This document shows positions 1-10,151 of a stretch of 64,000 nt of DNA, piece after piece. The stretch's first letter is position 1; each line of letters begins with the position of its first letter. The notes below the pieces were generated by a model. It was given only the letters and a program-made list of their open reading frames with translations, ran no database searches and was not told the DNA's origin. This DNA is from Sphingomonas_E sp042693015. GTDB lineage: Bacteria > Pseudomonadota > Alphaproteobacteria > Sphingomonadales > Sphingomonadaceae. A program made the translations under genes and the position numbers. Location: positions 4,216,001-4,280,000 of the forward strand of contig NZ_CP170544.1 of NCBI RefSeq assembly GCF_042693015.1, written 5' to 3'.

Positions 1-1
1 A

Positions 2-292
2 GATACAATCGTCGTTGGCGACTATATCTTCGTCCATGCTGGACTAAGGCCAAACTTGCCGATCGATCAACAACGGGTCAGCGACCTGAGGTGGATTCGG
101 AAGGATTTTCTGGAGAGCAAGGTCGATTTTGGTGGCATGGTCGTCCACGGACATAATGTAACGCCCGAGATAGATCGGCAGATTAACCGGATCGGGATCG
201 ATACCGGGGCTTACGCTTCCGGTCGGCTGACGGCGCTCTGCCTTGAAGGCGCGGCGCAGTGGACTCTTGTGGCGAAAGGCCAGGCTGCGTAG
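2..292 (+). CDS. Metallophosphoesterase (Ser/Thr phosphatase-like), 3' part only
   Basis: The frame is open from the left edge to a TAG at 290-292, giving the last 96 residues of a protein that starts outside the window. It shows the C-terminal metal-site signature of calcineurin-like phosphoesterases: FVHAGLRP near the beginning and VVHGHN about 35 residues later, followed by NRIGIDTGAYASG and a LTALCLEG strand, as in bacterial PrpA/PrpB-type Ser/Thr phosphatases. The histidines of HAG and HGH would bind the dinuclear metal centre. Substrate cannot be inferred. Confidence 0.85.
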   Translation, partial: DTIVVGDYIFVHAGLRPNLPIDQQRVSDLRWIRKDFLESKVDFGGMVVHGHNVTPEIDRQINRIGIDTGAYASGRLTALCLEGAAQWTLVAKGQAA

Positions 293-549
293 CTGAATCT
301 GAGGTCGTCGGCGAAAAGCCGACCAGGGTTGCACAGATATCTCAGTCTGCGAATGAGCGTGTCCGACGACGATAAAAAAGCGATCGGTGGAATATGCATC
401 CCGACAGATGAAGCCTGCTCGGCGAATGCCTCAACCCTTTGGGGAGGCTTGAATCGCCATACGGCCGAGATAACCGACCATCACAATCCAACATGACATA
501 CATAATTGTGGGGCGGCCTTCGCCGCCCCACATCAGAATCGCTCAGCAA

Positions 550-813
550 TTACGGGCTGACCGGACCTTCGTTGTCGTTGCCGCCATCGACGGCCACGAC
601 GATGCCGGCGATCACCGCAGCAGCGGCGACGATGGCGAGGATCAGGCTGCCGCCCGAGAGATTGCTTTCATCCTGCTGCGCCGCGCCCGTGCGCGCCTTG
701 GCAGCACCAGCAACCGAAAGACGGCTCGCCGGCGAAGCGGCCTGTGCCAGCGTCGGCACGACCATCATAGTTACGGCCACAGTAGCGGCCGTGACGGCCT
801 TACGAAAACCCAT
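550..813 (-). CDS. Small exported or membrane-anchored protein, unknown function
   Basis: 87 residues. The N-terminus (MGFRKAVTAATVAVTMMVV, then PTLAQAA) is a clear Sec signal peptide with an AQA cleavage site. A second hydrophobic segment (about residues 57-75, ILAIVAAAAVIAGIVVAV) is followed by an acidic Asp/Asn-rich tail. Such alanine-rich mini-proteins are common in sphingomonads and have no known role. An AGGGAG Shine-Dalgarno lies just upstream of the ATG. It is monocistronic, with more than 200 bp free on both sides. Confidence 0.7.
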   Translation of the reverse strand: MGFRKAVTAATVAVTMMVVPTLAQAASPASRLSVAGAAKARTGAAQQDESNLSGGSLILAIVAAAAVIAGIVVAVDGGNDNEGPVSP

Positions 814-1035
814 GAGACAACTCCCTATTCACTGACGGCAATTTTTGACTCAGCCAGCAGGCACCCCATGCATGCAAAAAGTTAAAACTTCAACCCCAAA
901 CCGGCAAAGTGCTTGTTATTCGGGGCGAAGACGTTTGCCGTTGCATAGATGCAACGCCCGCAATGCTTCTTATAGAGTCAAGTAAAGTAGAAATGGGGGA
1001 GCCGCAGGATTAATGCGCGGCCATGTTTATGCAGA
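814..1035. other. Intergenic region upstream of the small exported protein
   Basis: This stretch carries the promoter and leader of the minus-strand small protein and the 3' end of the M48 peptidase gene. It is less GC-rich than the genes around it. I see no ORF, RNA gene or convincing terminator in it. Confidence 0.4.
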
Positions 1036-2088
1036 TTAAGGGCAGTCGGCCGTCGGCATGACCGGGGCTCCCCGAGTGCGGAGCTCTTCTATTTGCGCAA
1101 TGGTGGCGTCCGCAGCCCGTGCCCGTTCCTTGCCGCTGGGGTGAGTCGGGTCGGAAAATGGTCCAAAATCATAGGTTCGGCCGAATCGGCGCCAGAAGTT
1201 CGGCGCAACCTCGATTGCGTAGCCGGCTCTCGCTGCCAGAAAAAGCCCGATGTGATCCGCCGCGCATTCGGTGTCGCGGATTTTGCGGGCATTGGCTCCG
1301 AATATCGACAATAGTCCGCGACTCACCTTCTGCTCATCCAGGCTGGCGCGATGTCGCAACGCGTTGTGGGCCATTTCATGAGCGATGATAATCGCAAGCT
1401 CGTCGTCATTTTGAGCGAAGTCGACAAGTGCGGTGGTGATCGAGATCATCTGGCCATCCGCTCCGCCATGGAGCTTTTTGGAAGGCATCAACTGGATCGC
1501 CGACGCGCAGGCCATGACCGGCGCGAGAGTGGTGGTGATCCGTCGGCCGTCACGCAAGAGTTCGATCTCGACCGGTCCCTGGGCAAGCGCCGTTTGCAAC
1601 CGCGTCAACAGGCGGCCCATCTGCGCATAATCGCCGCGTCGGGACTCGCGGACCTTGGCAGTGGGAGAGCGTGGAACTGTTGGTTCGCCATTTATCGCGA
1701 TGAGGGCGTCATCTGCCCTTATGCCGGCCTTGTCCGCGGGGCCTTCTGAGACGACACCCGAGACGCCGGGCCACTCGCCCAGGCCGAACACATCACGAGC
1801 CTCGTCGCGAGCGGCTTGGCTATATTGATCGGCGTCGTGGAGCACGACGCCCGCATTTGCCGCAACGTCCTGACAGAGATCGAGATTGGCGGTCGCCAGA
1901 CGGAAAGCGATCGTCGCGACTCGCACATCGGCATCGCGCAATGCCCGCAGTCCGTCCGCCATCGTAGGATCAGACGATGGCGCCGCGTCCGACTCCCGGG
2001 GGTTCTGGCCAGGGGCTGGCACTGCGCTGATCCATAGCAGCATGGCGGCGACCGCTGTGAACATCCTCGTGAAAGGCAAACCCACCAT
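1036..2088 (-). CDS. M48-family metallopeptidase with N-terminal PDZ-like domain
   Basis: 350 residues. A signal peptide (about residues 1-28) is followed by a PDZ-like region around residues 105-150 (VSGVVSEGPADKAGIRADD) and then a peptidase domain. The zinc motif HEMAH is near residue 240 and the third ligand glutamate is in DTECAADHIG. This is the arrangement of periplasmic BepA/LoiP-like or Oma1-like M48 peptidases, which act in envelope protein quality control. The start lies 12 nt after the FAH-family stop, so the two are probably co-transcribed. Confidence 0.88.
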   Translation of the reverse strand: MVGLPFTRMFTAVAAMLLWISAVPAPGQNPRESDAAPSSDPTMADGLRALRDADVRVATIAFRLATANLDLCQDVAANAGVVLHDADQYSQAARDEARDVFGLGEWPGVSGVVSEGPADKAGIRADDALIAINGEPTVPRSPTAKVRESRRGDYAQMGRLLTRLQTALAQGPVEIELLRDGRRITTTLAPVMACASAIQLMPSKKLHGGADGQMISITTALVDFAQNDDELAIIIAHEMAHNALRHRASLDEQKVSRGLLSIFGANARKIRDTECAADHIGLFLAARAGYAIEVAPNFWRRFGRTYDFGPFSDPTHPSGKERARAADATIAQIEELRTRGAPVMPTADCP

Positions 2089-2100
2089 TCCAGACGCCGA

Positions 2101-3111
2101 TCAAGCTGCCGCGTTCACTGTCTGCTCGATCGCGCCGAACACCGAATGGCCATGATCATCCTCGACGGCGATGCGCACGACGTCCCCACCTTTCAGAAAA
2201 GGAGTCGCCGGTGCGCCGTTTAGGATCGTTTCAACCATCCGCACCTCGGCGATGCAGCTATAGCCGCGCCCGCCTTGATCGATCGGCTTGCCGGGGCCGC
2301 CGTCGGCGTCGCGGTTGGAGACGGTGCCGGAGCCGATGATCGTCCCCGCTGTAAGGCTGCGCGTCTTGGCGAGGTGCGCGATCAGCGTGCCGAAGTCGAA
2401 GGTCATGTCCTCGCCGGCCTGCGTCCGGCCGAACGGCTTGCCGTTGAGGTCGACGTCGAGCCGCCGGTGAAGCTTGCCGTCCTGCCACGAGTCCCCCAGC
2501 GCTTCGGGCGTCACGAACACGGGCGAAAAGGCCGATGCCGGCTTCGACTGGACGAAGCCGAAGCCCTTGGCGAGCTCGGCCGGGATCAGGTTGCGCAGCG
2601 ACACGTCATTGGCGAGCCCGACCAGCCGGATCGCTGCCAGCGCGGATTCGCGATCGGAACCCTGGGGAACCTCGCCGGTGACGACGACGATCTCAGCCTC
2701 GAGATCGCAGCCCCAGGCCTCGTCCGGAAGCGGAATGGGGTCGCGCGGGGCAAGGAAACCGTCCGATCCGCCTTGATACATCAAGGGATCGGTCCAGAAG
2801 CTTTCGGGCAATTCCGCTCCGCGCGCCTGACGGACAAGCTGGACGTGATTCACATAGGCCGAGCCATCGGCCCACTGATAGGCGCGGGGCAAAGGGGCTG
2901 CCGCTTGCCGCTCGTGAAAGCGCATCATCGGGATGGCTTCGTGGGCAAGGTCGGTGGCCAGCAACGCCAGTTTGGGCGCGACTACGTCCCAGTCGTCGAG
3001 CGCGGCCTGCAGCGTGGGCGCGATGTGCGCCGCATCGGCGCACCAGGCGAGGTCGTTGCTGACAACCACCAGCCGCCCGTCGCGTCCGCCCTTGAGCGAT
3101 GCCAGCTTCAT
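2101..3111 (-). CDS. Fumarylacetoacetate hydrolase (FAH) family protein
   Basis: 336 residues with an N-terminal SH3-like part and a C-terminal FAH fold. The metal-binding acidic residues lie in DLEAEIVVVTGE, about position 135, and the active-site region GTIIGSGTVSN is near residue 255. The length and the N-terminal MKLASLKGGRDGRLVVVSND fit the long two-domain FAH form that cleaves fumarylacetoacetate or related beta-diketo acids. No other tyrosine-catabolism genes are adjacent, so the substrate is unproven. An AAAGGAG ribosome site lies about 9 nt upstream of the ATG. Confidence 0.82.
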   Translation of the reverse strand: MKLASLKGGRDGRLVVVSNDLAWCADAAHIAPTLQAALDDWDVVAPKLALLATDLAHEAIPMMRFHERQAAAPLPRAYQWADGSAYVNHVQLVRQARGAELPESFWTDPLMYQGGSDGFLAPRDPIPLPDEAWGCDLEAEIVVVTGEVPQGSDRESALAAIRLVGLANDVSLRNLIPAELAKGFGFVQSKPASAFSPVFVTPEALGDSWQDGKLHRRLDVDLNGKPFGRTQAGEDMTFDFGTLIAHLAKTRSLTAGTIIGSGTVSNRDADGGPGKPIDQGGRGYSCIAEVRMVETILNGAPATPFLKGGDVVRIAVEDDHGHSVFGAIEQTVNAAA

Positions 3112-3178
3112 TCCGCCTCTCCTTTGCTTGGGAAAGGAGGATTAGAGCCTAATCCGCTGCGGCGAAAGGGGAGGTGGC

Positions 3179-4486
3179 TCAGTCCGAGCGGCCGACGCCA
3201 GTATATTCAAGCCCGGCGCGGCGCGCCTCTTCCGGTGGATAGACATTGCGCAGGTCGACCAGGATGGGCTGGGCGAGCAGGCCGGCGATTCGCTTGAGAT
3301 CGAGCGCACGGAACGCGTTCCATTCGGTGACCAGCACCAGCGCGTCGGCACCGTCGGCCACCGTATAGGGATCATCCACCAGTTCGACATGGGGCAGCAG
3401 CGGGCGCGCCTGCTCATGGCCCTCGGGATCGAAGGCGCGGACCTTCGCGCCGGCATCTTCCAGTGTCTGGATCAAGGCGAGCGAGGGCGCGTCGCGCATG
3501 TCGTCGGTATTGGGCTTGAAGGTCAGGCCGAGCACGCCGACCGTCTTGCCGCGCACGTCGCCGCCCATTGCCTTGATGACCTTGCGGCCCATGGCGCGCT
3601 TGCGCGCGTCGTTCACCTGCACTGTCGCCTCGACGATGCGCAGCGGCGTCTCATTGTCGTCCGCGGTCTTGAGCAGCGCCAGCGTGTCCTTGGGGAAGCA
3701 CGAGCCGCCATAACCGGGGCCGGCGTGGAGGAATTTGGAACCGATGCGGTTGTCGAGGCCGATGCCGCGCGCCACCTGTTGCACATCGGCGCCGGTCGCT
3801 TCGCACAGATCGGCGATTTCGTTGATGAAGGTGATTTTCACCGCCAGAAAGGCATTGGCCGCATATTTGATCAGTTCCGATGTGCGCCGGCCGACGAACA
3901 GCAAAGGTGCCTGATTGAGGTAGAGCGGGCGGTAGATGTCCTGCATCACTGCCCGGGCTTCCTCATTTTCGATACCAAGGACGATGCGGTCGGGCCGCTT
4001 GAAATCGTCGATCGCGGCGCCTTCGCGCAGGAATTCGGGATTGGAGACGACCCAGGCGGTGGCATCGGGCGCCACCTCGCGGATGATCCGCTCCACCTCG
4101 TCGCCGGTGCCCACCGGGACGGTCGATTTGGTGACGACCACGGTCGAGCCGGTGATCGCCGCCGCAATTTCGTGCGTGGCGGCAAAGACGTAGCTCAAAT
4201 CGGCATGCCCATCGCCGCGGCGCGATGGCGTGCCGACCGCGATGAACACGGCCGCGGCATCCTTGACGGCGGCGGCAAGGTCGGTGGTGAAGGCCAGCCG
4301 GCCGGCGCGGACATTGTTCGCGACCAGCGTATCCAGCCCCGGTTCGTAGATCGGCATCACGCCGCGTTCGAGCGCCTCGATCTTGCCCGCATCCTTGTCG
4401 ACGCAGATCACGTCATGGCCGAAATCGGCGAAGCAGGCCCCGGACACGAGCCCGACATAGCCCGTGCCGATCATCGCAATACGCAT
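3179..4486 (-). CDS. ugd: UDP-glucose 6-dehydrogenase
   Basis: 435 residues, the normal family length. The Rossmann motif GTGYVGLVSGACFADFGHD is at the N-terminus, and the catalytic cysteine is in GPGYGGSCFPKD near residue 260. The enzyme oxidises UDP-glucose twice with NAD+ to UDP-glucuronate, a precursor of acidic exopolysaccharides such as sphingans. It is encoded in the same direction as the phosphomannomutase/phosphoglucomutase upstream, which fits sugar-nucleotide supply. The exopolysaccharide locus itself begins about 35 kb away. Confidence 0.95.
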   Translation of the reverse strand: MRIAMIGTGYVGLVSGACFADFGHDVICVDKDAGKIEALERGVMPIYEPGLDTLVANNVRAGRLAFTTDLAAAVKDAAAVFIAVGTPSRRGDGHADLSYVFAATHEIAAAITGSTVVVTKSTVPVGTGDEVERIIREVAPDATAWVVSNPEFLREGAAIDDFKRPDRIVLGIENEEARAVMQDIYRPLYLNQAPLLFVGRRTSELIKYAANAFLAVKITFINEIADLCEATGADVQQVARGIGLDNRIGSKFLHAGPGYGGSCFPKDTLALLKTADDNETPLRIVEATVQVNDARKRAMGRKVIKAMGGDVRGKTVGVLGLTFKPNTDDMRDAPSLALIQTLEDAGAKVRAFDPEGHEQARPLLPHVELVDDPYTVADGADALVLVTEWNAFRALDLKRIAGLLAQPILVDLRNVYPPEEARRAGLEYTGVGRSD

Positions 4487-4558
4487 CGCGCTTCAATCCC
4501 TTCGCCCTGATAGTCGGCGCCCCGCTACCATTGATGGTCGTGGCGCTGCAACCGCGGC

Positions 4559-5428
4559 CTATGTGAGGAAATCGCGCATCATCTTGGAAAAGGCGTCATG
4601 CTGGTCGTGGTGAAGCCAATGACCGGCATCGTCGAACATCTCGACGCGCGCGTTGGCGAAATGACCGGCGCGGCCGTCGGCCTCGGGCGAGGAAGCCCAG
4701 CTCTGCCGGCCATAGGCCAGGATCACCGGGCAGGCGACGGCGGCCCATAGCGCATGTTTTTCGGCCTGCAGCAGATCGGCGGGCGACATGGCGCCAACCG
4801 CCGGATCGAACTTGAAGCGCACGAGGCCGTCCTCGCCGATGCGTGACCCGTGAATCGTCAGATGGTGAGCAAGCTCCAGCGGCAGCCGCGGATTGGCGGC
4901 CATCATCCGCTCGGTCGCGGCCTCAATGCTCGGATAGCTGCGCTGGGGCGCCGCGCTCAGCCGATGCTGCTTGGCGATCCAGTCGCGCATCCGTGCCGCG
5001 ATCGGCTCCGCCGCGATCTCCGCGGCGCGCGTCGGCGATGGCCCAAGCCCCTCGATCACGATCAGCCGGGACGTCCGTTCGGGATAGATGCCGGCATGGC
5101 GCAACGCGACGTTGCCGCCCAGCGAATGGCCGACCACCGCCGCGCGCTCGATCGCCAGCGCATCGAACAGTCCGGCCAGATCGGCAACAAGGTCGCCCAT
5201 CTCATAACTGCCGTCGGACGCCCATGCGCTGTCGCCATGGCCGCGCAGGTCGGGCGCGATCACCCGCCAATCATCGGCGAAAGCGCCCGCGATCGCATCC
5301 CAGCTCCGCGCATGATCGCGCCCGCCATGGACGAGCAGCAGCGGCGGGGCGGCCGGATCGCCCCATTCCGCATAATGCAGCTTCAGCCGCTGGGTGACGA
5401 ACCAGCCGTCGCGTGGGGCTGCGGTCAT
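4559..5428 (-). CDS. Alpha/beta hydrolase
   Basis: 289 residues with the alpha/beta-hydrolase pattern: oxyanion motif HGGRDH near residue 34, nucleophile elbow GHSLGGN near residue 100, and the catalytic histidine in GHWLHH close to the C-terminus. The substrate is unknown; the sequence resembles the broad epoxide-hydrolase/esterase-like group. The start lies 7 nt after the phosphomutase stop, so the two genes are likely co-transcribed. Confidence 0.85.
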   Translation of the reverse strand: MTAAPRDGWFVTQRLKLHYAEWGDPAAPPLLLVHGGRDHARSWDAIAGAFADDWRVIAPDLRGHGDSAWASDGSYEMGDLVADLAGLFDALAIERAAVVGHSLGGNVALRHAGIYPERTSRLIVIEGLGPSPTRAAEIAAEPIAARMRDWIAKQHRLSAAPQRSYPSIEAATERMMAANPRLPLELAHHLTIHGSRIGEDGLVRFKFDPAVGAMSPADLLQAEKHALWAAVACPVILAYGRQSWASSPEADGRAGHFANARVEMFDDAGHWLHHDQHDAFSKMMRDFLT

Positions 5429-5435
5429 CGACGGG

Positions 5436-6818
<1,383 letters not shown>

Positions 6819-6846
6819 CTAATGCCTCCCAGAATGGAACTCGGGG

Positions 6847-7257
6847 TCAAGACGCGCGGGGGCGCTTGCGGTTCAATTCGCTCAGCAATGTGTCACGCGC
6901 AAGATTGACACGCCGGGCAAGCTCCTCCGATCCGCCGGTATCGGGATGAACGCGTGCAATCAGGCGACGATGTGCGGCGCGAACTGCCGCGGCATCGGCG
7001 TCGGCGGGCAGGTCGAGCAGGCTCCGCGCCTCGGCGACGGGCATTCCGACCGCCGGTTGTTGTCGGGCGCGGTTGAGGACAATCGCGGCGCCGATCAGCA
7101 GCGGCAGGCCGTAGAGCGGCTTGCCCTTGGTCGCGAGCACGACGCCCACGATGCCGAGCAGCCCTGCAAAGATTTCCGCGCGCGTCGGCTGGCGCAGCCG
7201 CCCGGTCTTCCAGTTCCACAGCAGGAGGACCGCGACGGCGATGGCCAGCAGCGTCAT
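6847..7257 (-). CDS. Membrane-anchored J-domain (DnaJ-like) protein
   Basis: 136 residues. Hydrophobic stretches at the N-terminus (about residues 1-14) and in the middle (about 28-60) are followed by a C-terminal J-domain-like region carrying the HPD signature in RVHPDTGG. This places a short DnaJ-type co-chaperone at the inner membrane, presumably stimulating DnaK. Its ATG overlaps the stop of mipZ in an ATGA arrangement, so translation is probably coupled. Confidence 0.8.
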   Translation of the reverse strand: MTLLAIAVAVLLLWNWKTGRLRQPTRAEIFAGLLGIVGVVLATKGKPLYGLPLLIGAAIVLNRARQQPAVGMPVAEARSLLDLPADADAAAVRAAHRRLIARVHPDTGGSEELARRVNLARDTLLSELNRKRPRAS

Positions 7258-8051
7258 CAGCCGTTGGCCGCGCGCTTCACCGGCCAGTCCGGCAGCGACA
7301 GGCCCGACACCATCTCACGCAATTCCTGCCGCGCCGCGATGTGGGCGAGGCCGGGCTCGCCGATCGCGGCGAGATCGAGGAGCGTGATGCCTTTGGGGAA
7401 AAGTTCGCGATAGATCACGCGCTCGGAAAGTCCCGGAATGACGCGGAAACCCACCCGCTTGGAAAGCTCGCCGAGTGCACTGGCGACGCGGCGCATGTTG
7501 CGCGCCTCGACATGCTGCAGGCGGTTGCGCAGCACCACCCAGTCGACAGTGCCGCCATCGGTCTTGGCGCGCACCTTGCGGGCGTCCCACACCAGTTCGG
7601 CATAGAAGCTCGGGCGGCGCACCTTGTAGGTTTCGGCATCGACCTGGCCGATCAGGTCGAGGTCGATGAAGCTGTCGTTGATCGGCGTCACCAGCGTGTC
7701 GGCGCGCTGCATCGCGGCCAGCGCGTGCGGATCGTCGCGGCCGGGCGTGTCGATCACCACCACATCGGCATCGGCGGCCAGTGCGTCGATGCGATCGTTG
7801 ATGTGGACGCCCTTGGTCGCATCGAAGGTCTCGGTGACGGGCGTCGGCAGCTCGACAAGCTGGCGGCGCGAGGTCGCCTCTCGATTCTCCATATAGCGGC
7901 CCAGCGTCCGCTGACGCGTATCGAGGTCGATCGCGGCGACGCGGCGGCCGGCGGCGGCCAGCGCCACGGCGACGTGGACGGCGGTCGTCGATTTGCCCGA
8001 TCCGCCTTTCTCATTGGCGAAGACAATCAGGTGGGCGGCGTGTGCAGCCAT
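7257..8051 (-). CDS. mipZ: Division-plane positioning ATPase MipZ
   Basis: 264 residues of the ParA/MinD ATPase family. The deviant Walker A motif EKGGSGKST is near residue 14 and the Walker B region VVVIDTPGRDDPHAL near residue 97. The alphaproteobacterial MipZ type is suggested by TPINDSFIDLDLIGQVD. In Caulobacter MipZ forms a gradient from the ParB-bound pole and inhibits FtsZ assembly away from midcell. The gene is divergent from panC, with about 96 bp between the starts. Confidence 0.92.
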   Translation of the reverse strand: MAAHAAHLIVFANEKGGSGKSTTAVHVAVALAAAGRRVAAIDLDTRQRTLGRYMENREATSRRQLVELPTPVTETFDATKGVHINDRIDALAADADVVVIDTPGRDDPHALAAMQRADTLVTPINDSFIDLDLIGQVDAETYKVRRPSFYAELVWDARKVRAKTDGGTVDWVVLRNRLQHVEARNMRRVASALGELSKRVGFRVIPGLSERVIYRELFPKGITLLDLAAIGEPGLAHIAARQELREMVSGLSLPDWPVKRAANG

Positions 8052-8147
8052 ATTGTATCGCGATCCCTGCTCTCTTGATTCCGCCGGCGACGGCCCCCAA
8101 AGACGCCCCGGTCAATGTGTCCAGCGCTTATCGGAGGTTCCCTGCCC

Positions 8148-8993
8148 GTGCAAATCGTTCGTACTGTCGCAGAGCTTCGCGAGCGGCTGGCCGGGCTCCG
8201 CGCGGATGGCGGCCAGGTGGCGCTGGTGCCGACGATGGGCGCGCTCCACGCCGGCCATCTCGCGCTGGTGACCGAAGCAAAGGCGCGGGCGGCGCATGTC
8301 GTCGTCTCGATCTTCGTCAATCCCACCCAGTTTGCCCCGCATGAGGATTTCGATGCCTATCCCCGGCGCGAGGCGGCGGACGCGCGCTTGCTCGAAGCCG
8401 CCGGCGTCGCCGTGCTGTGGGCGCCGACGGTCGCGGAAATGTATCCGCAGGGTTTCGCCACCAATATTTCCGTGTCGGGTGTCAGCGAAGGGCTCGATGG
8501 CGCGGCTCGTCCGGGGCATTTCGATGGTGTCGCGACAGTCGTCGCCAAATTGTTCGCGCAGGTCCGTCCCGATTTCGCATTGTTCGGTGAAAAGGATTAT
8601 CAGCAACTTGCGGTGATCCGGCGGATGGCGGCCGATCTCGATACCGGGATCGAGATTGTCGGCGTGCCGACCCAGCGCGACGATGACGGCCTCGCTCTAT
8701 CCTCGCGCAACGCCTATCTCAGCGATGAGGAGCGCCTGGCCGCTCGCGCATTGCCGCGTGCGCTGGGGGAAGCCGCCGCGGCGCTCACCGCCGGCGCGGA
8801 TGTGGCCGAAACGCTGGCGGCCGGCCGCCGCCGACTCGCCGAGGCCGGATTCGACCCGATCGACTATTTTGCGCTCTGCGACGCGGCGGCGCTCGCCCCG
8901 CTCGATCGTTTCGATCGGCCGGCACGCCTGCTGGTGGCGGCGCGGATTGGCCGCACCCGGCTGATCGACAATCTCGAAGTATCCGTGGCCTGA
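8148..8993 (+). CDS. panC: Pantoate--beta-alanine ligase (pantothenate synthetase)
   Basis: 281 residues from a GTG start. It condenses pantoate and beta-alanine with ATP to pantothenate, the coenzyme A precursor. The nucleotidyltransferase HxGH motif is in PTMGALHAGHLALV, with the pantoate-binding FVNPTQFAPHEDFDAYPR and the conserved SSRNAYLS further on. I chose GTG 8148 because GGAGG at 8133-8137 is correctly spaced and the family begins just before the VRTVAELR strand. An in-frame ATG at 8115 would add 11 residues without a ribosome site. Confidence 0.94.
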   Translation: MQIVRTVAELRERLAGLRADGGQVALVPTMGALHAGHLALVTEAKARAAHVVVSIFVNPTQFAPHEDFDAYPRREAADARLLEAAGVAVLWAPTVAEMYPQGFATNISVSGVSEGLDGAARPGHFDGVATVVAKLFAQVRPDFALFGEKDYQQLAVIRRMAADLDTGIEIVGVPTQRDDDGLALSSRNAYLSDEERLAARALPRALGEAAAALTAGADVAETLAAGRRRLAEAGFDPIDYFALCDAAALAPLDRFDRPARLLVAARIGRTRLIDNLEVSVA

Positions 8994-9151
8994 CATTAAG
9001 TTGGCGCGTCGGTTTTGCTTGAGATTGCGCCAAATAGGGCGCGCATCCTCGCTTTGTCGACTTGATGCCGACTTAGAGGCAATTGCGCGTTAACCATTTG
9101 TTTCGAGATGATGGTGAGAGTGCGCCCCATGGAAACGGCAGGAGCCGAAAC

Positions 9152-9448
9152 ATGGGACATAGTCTTGCGACCGCGAAGTTTCTGATCGAGAGCCGTCTGG
9201 CGGACGCCGGGCGTGGCGATGTTGGCGCTTATTTCGATCTTGGCATGGCTTATTCCACCGGCACCGGTGGCGCCGATGTCGATCTGATCGAAGCGCATAA
9301 ATGGTTCAACCTCGCCGCGGTGGCGGGCATGGTTCATGCGCAAGAATGCCGCGCCGAGATTTCCGAGGACATGACCGCGCGTGAAATTGCCGAGGCCCAG
9401 CGCCAGGCCCGCGCCTGGCTGCAACTCACCACCCGCCGCGCCGCCTGA
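9152..9448 (+). CDS. Sel1-like repeat protein, small
   Basis: 98 residues. The core AHKWFNLAAVAGMVHAQ preceded by AYFDLGMAYSTG matches the Sel1-like (TPR-like) repeat, and ARAWLQ ends a second partial repeat. Sel1 repeats mediate protein contacts. The start at 9152 is supported by GGAG at 9141-9144. It is a stand-alone gene, and no partner can be inferred. Confidence 0.75.
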   Translation: MGHSLATAKFLIESRLADAGRGDVGAYFDLGMAYSTGTGGADVDLIEAHKWFNLAAVAGMVHAQECRAEISEDMTAREIAEAQRQARAWLQLTTRRAA

Positions 9449-9454
9449 AACCGC

Positions 9455-10138
9455 TCAGGCGTCCGCCCAGCGGCGCAGCAGATTGTGATAGACGCCGGTC
9501 AGGCGGATGATGGCGGGATCGTCCTGCCCTCGGTCGACCGCGATCGTCTGGATCGCGCTGTCGAGATCGAACAGGGTTCGACGCGCGCTGTCGTCACGGA
9601 CCATGCTCTGGATCCAGAAGAAGCTCGCCACCCGCTCGCCGCGCGTGATCGGCTCGACGCGGTGCAGGCTCGACGCCGGATAGAGGATCATGTGACCCGC
9701 GGGCAGCTTCACTGCCTGCACGCCGAACCGGTCCTCGATCACGAGTTCACCGCCGTCATAGCTGTCCGGCTCCGCCAGGAACAAGGTCGCTGATAGGTCG
9801 CTGCGCATGCGGAAATCGCTGCCGCGCTGGATCCGCACGGCATTGTCGATATGCGTGCCGAACGTGTCGCCCAGCCCATAGCGGTTGAATAAGGGCGGAT
9901 AGACCTTGAGCGGCAGCGCGGCCGCCACGAACAGCGGCGAACGGCCGAGCGCATCGAGGATGATGCCACCCGCTTCACGCGCCGCGGCTGAGTCCTCGGG
10001 CAATTGCGTATTGCGTTTCGCCAGCGCCGATTGGTGGCCGGACGTCACATTGCCGTCCACCCAATTGGCCGCGTCGATCAGCGCGCGCGCACGGGCGAGG
10101 CTGGCCGCGTCCAGCAGGTTCGGGATGGCAATCAACAT
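9455..10138 (-). CDS. Fe(II)/2-oxoglutarate-dependent PKHX-type dioxygenase
   Basis: 227 residues of the PiuC/PKHD hydroxylase family. The iron ligands are seen in FGTHIDNAV (HxD) and SSLHRVEP (distal His), and the 2-oxoglutarate-binding arginine is in GERVASFFWIQSM. Family members are often linked to TonB-dependent iron uptake, and here the gene lies 13 nt downstream of a tonB gene on the same strand, so the two are likely one transcript. Confidence 0.9.
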   Translation of the reverse strand: MLIAIPNLLDAASLARARALIDAANWVDGNVTSGHQSALAKRNTQLPEDSAAAREAGGIILDALGRSPLFVAAALPLKVYPPLFNRYGLGDTFGTHIDNAVRIQRGSDFRMRSDLSATLFLAEPDSYDGGELVIEDRFGVQAVKLPAGHMILYPASSLHRVEPITRGERVASFFWIQSMVRDDSARRTLFDLDSAIQTIAVDRGQDDPAIIRLTGVYHNLLRRWADA

Positions 10139-10151
10139 AAGGGCGATGGGC

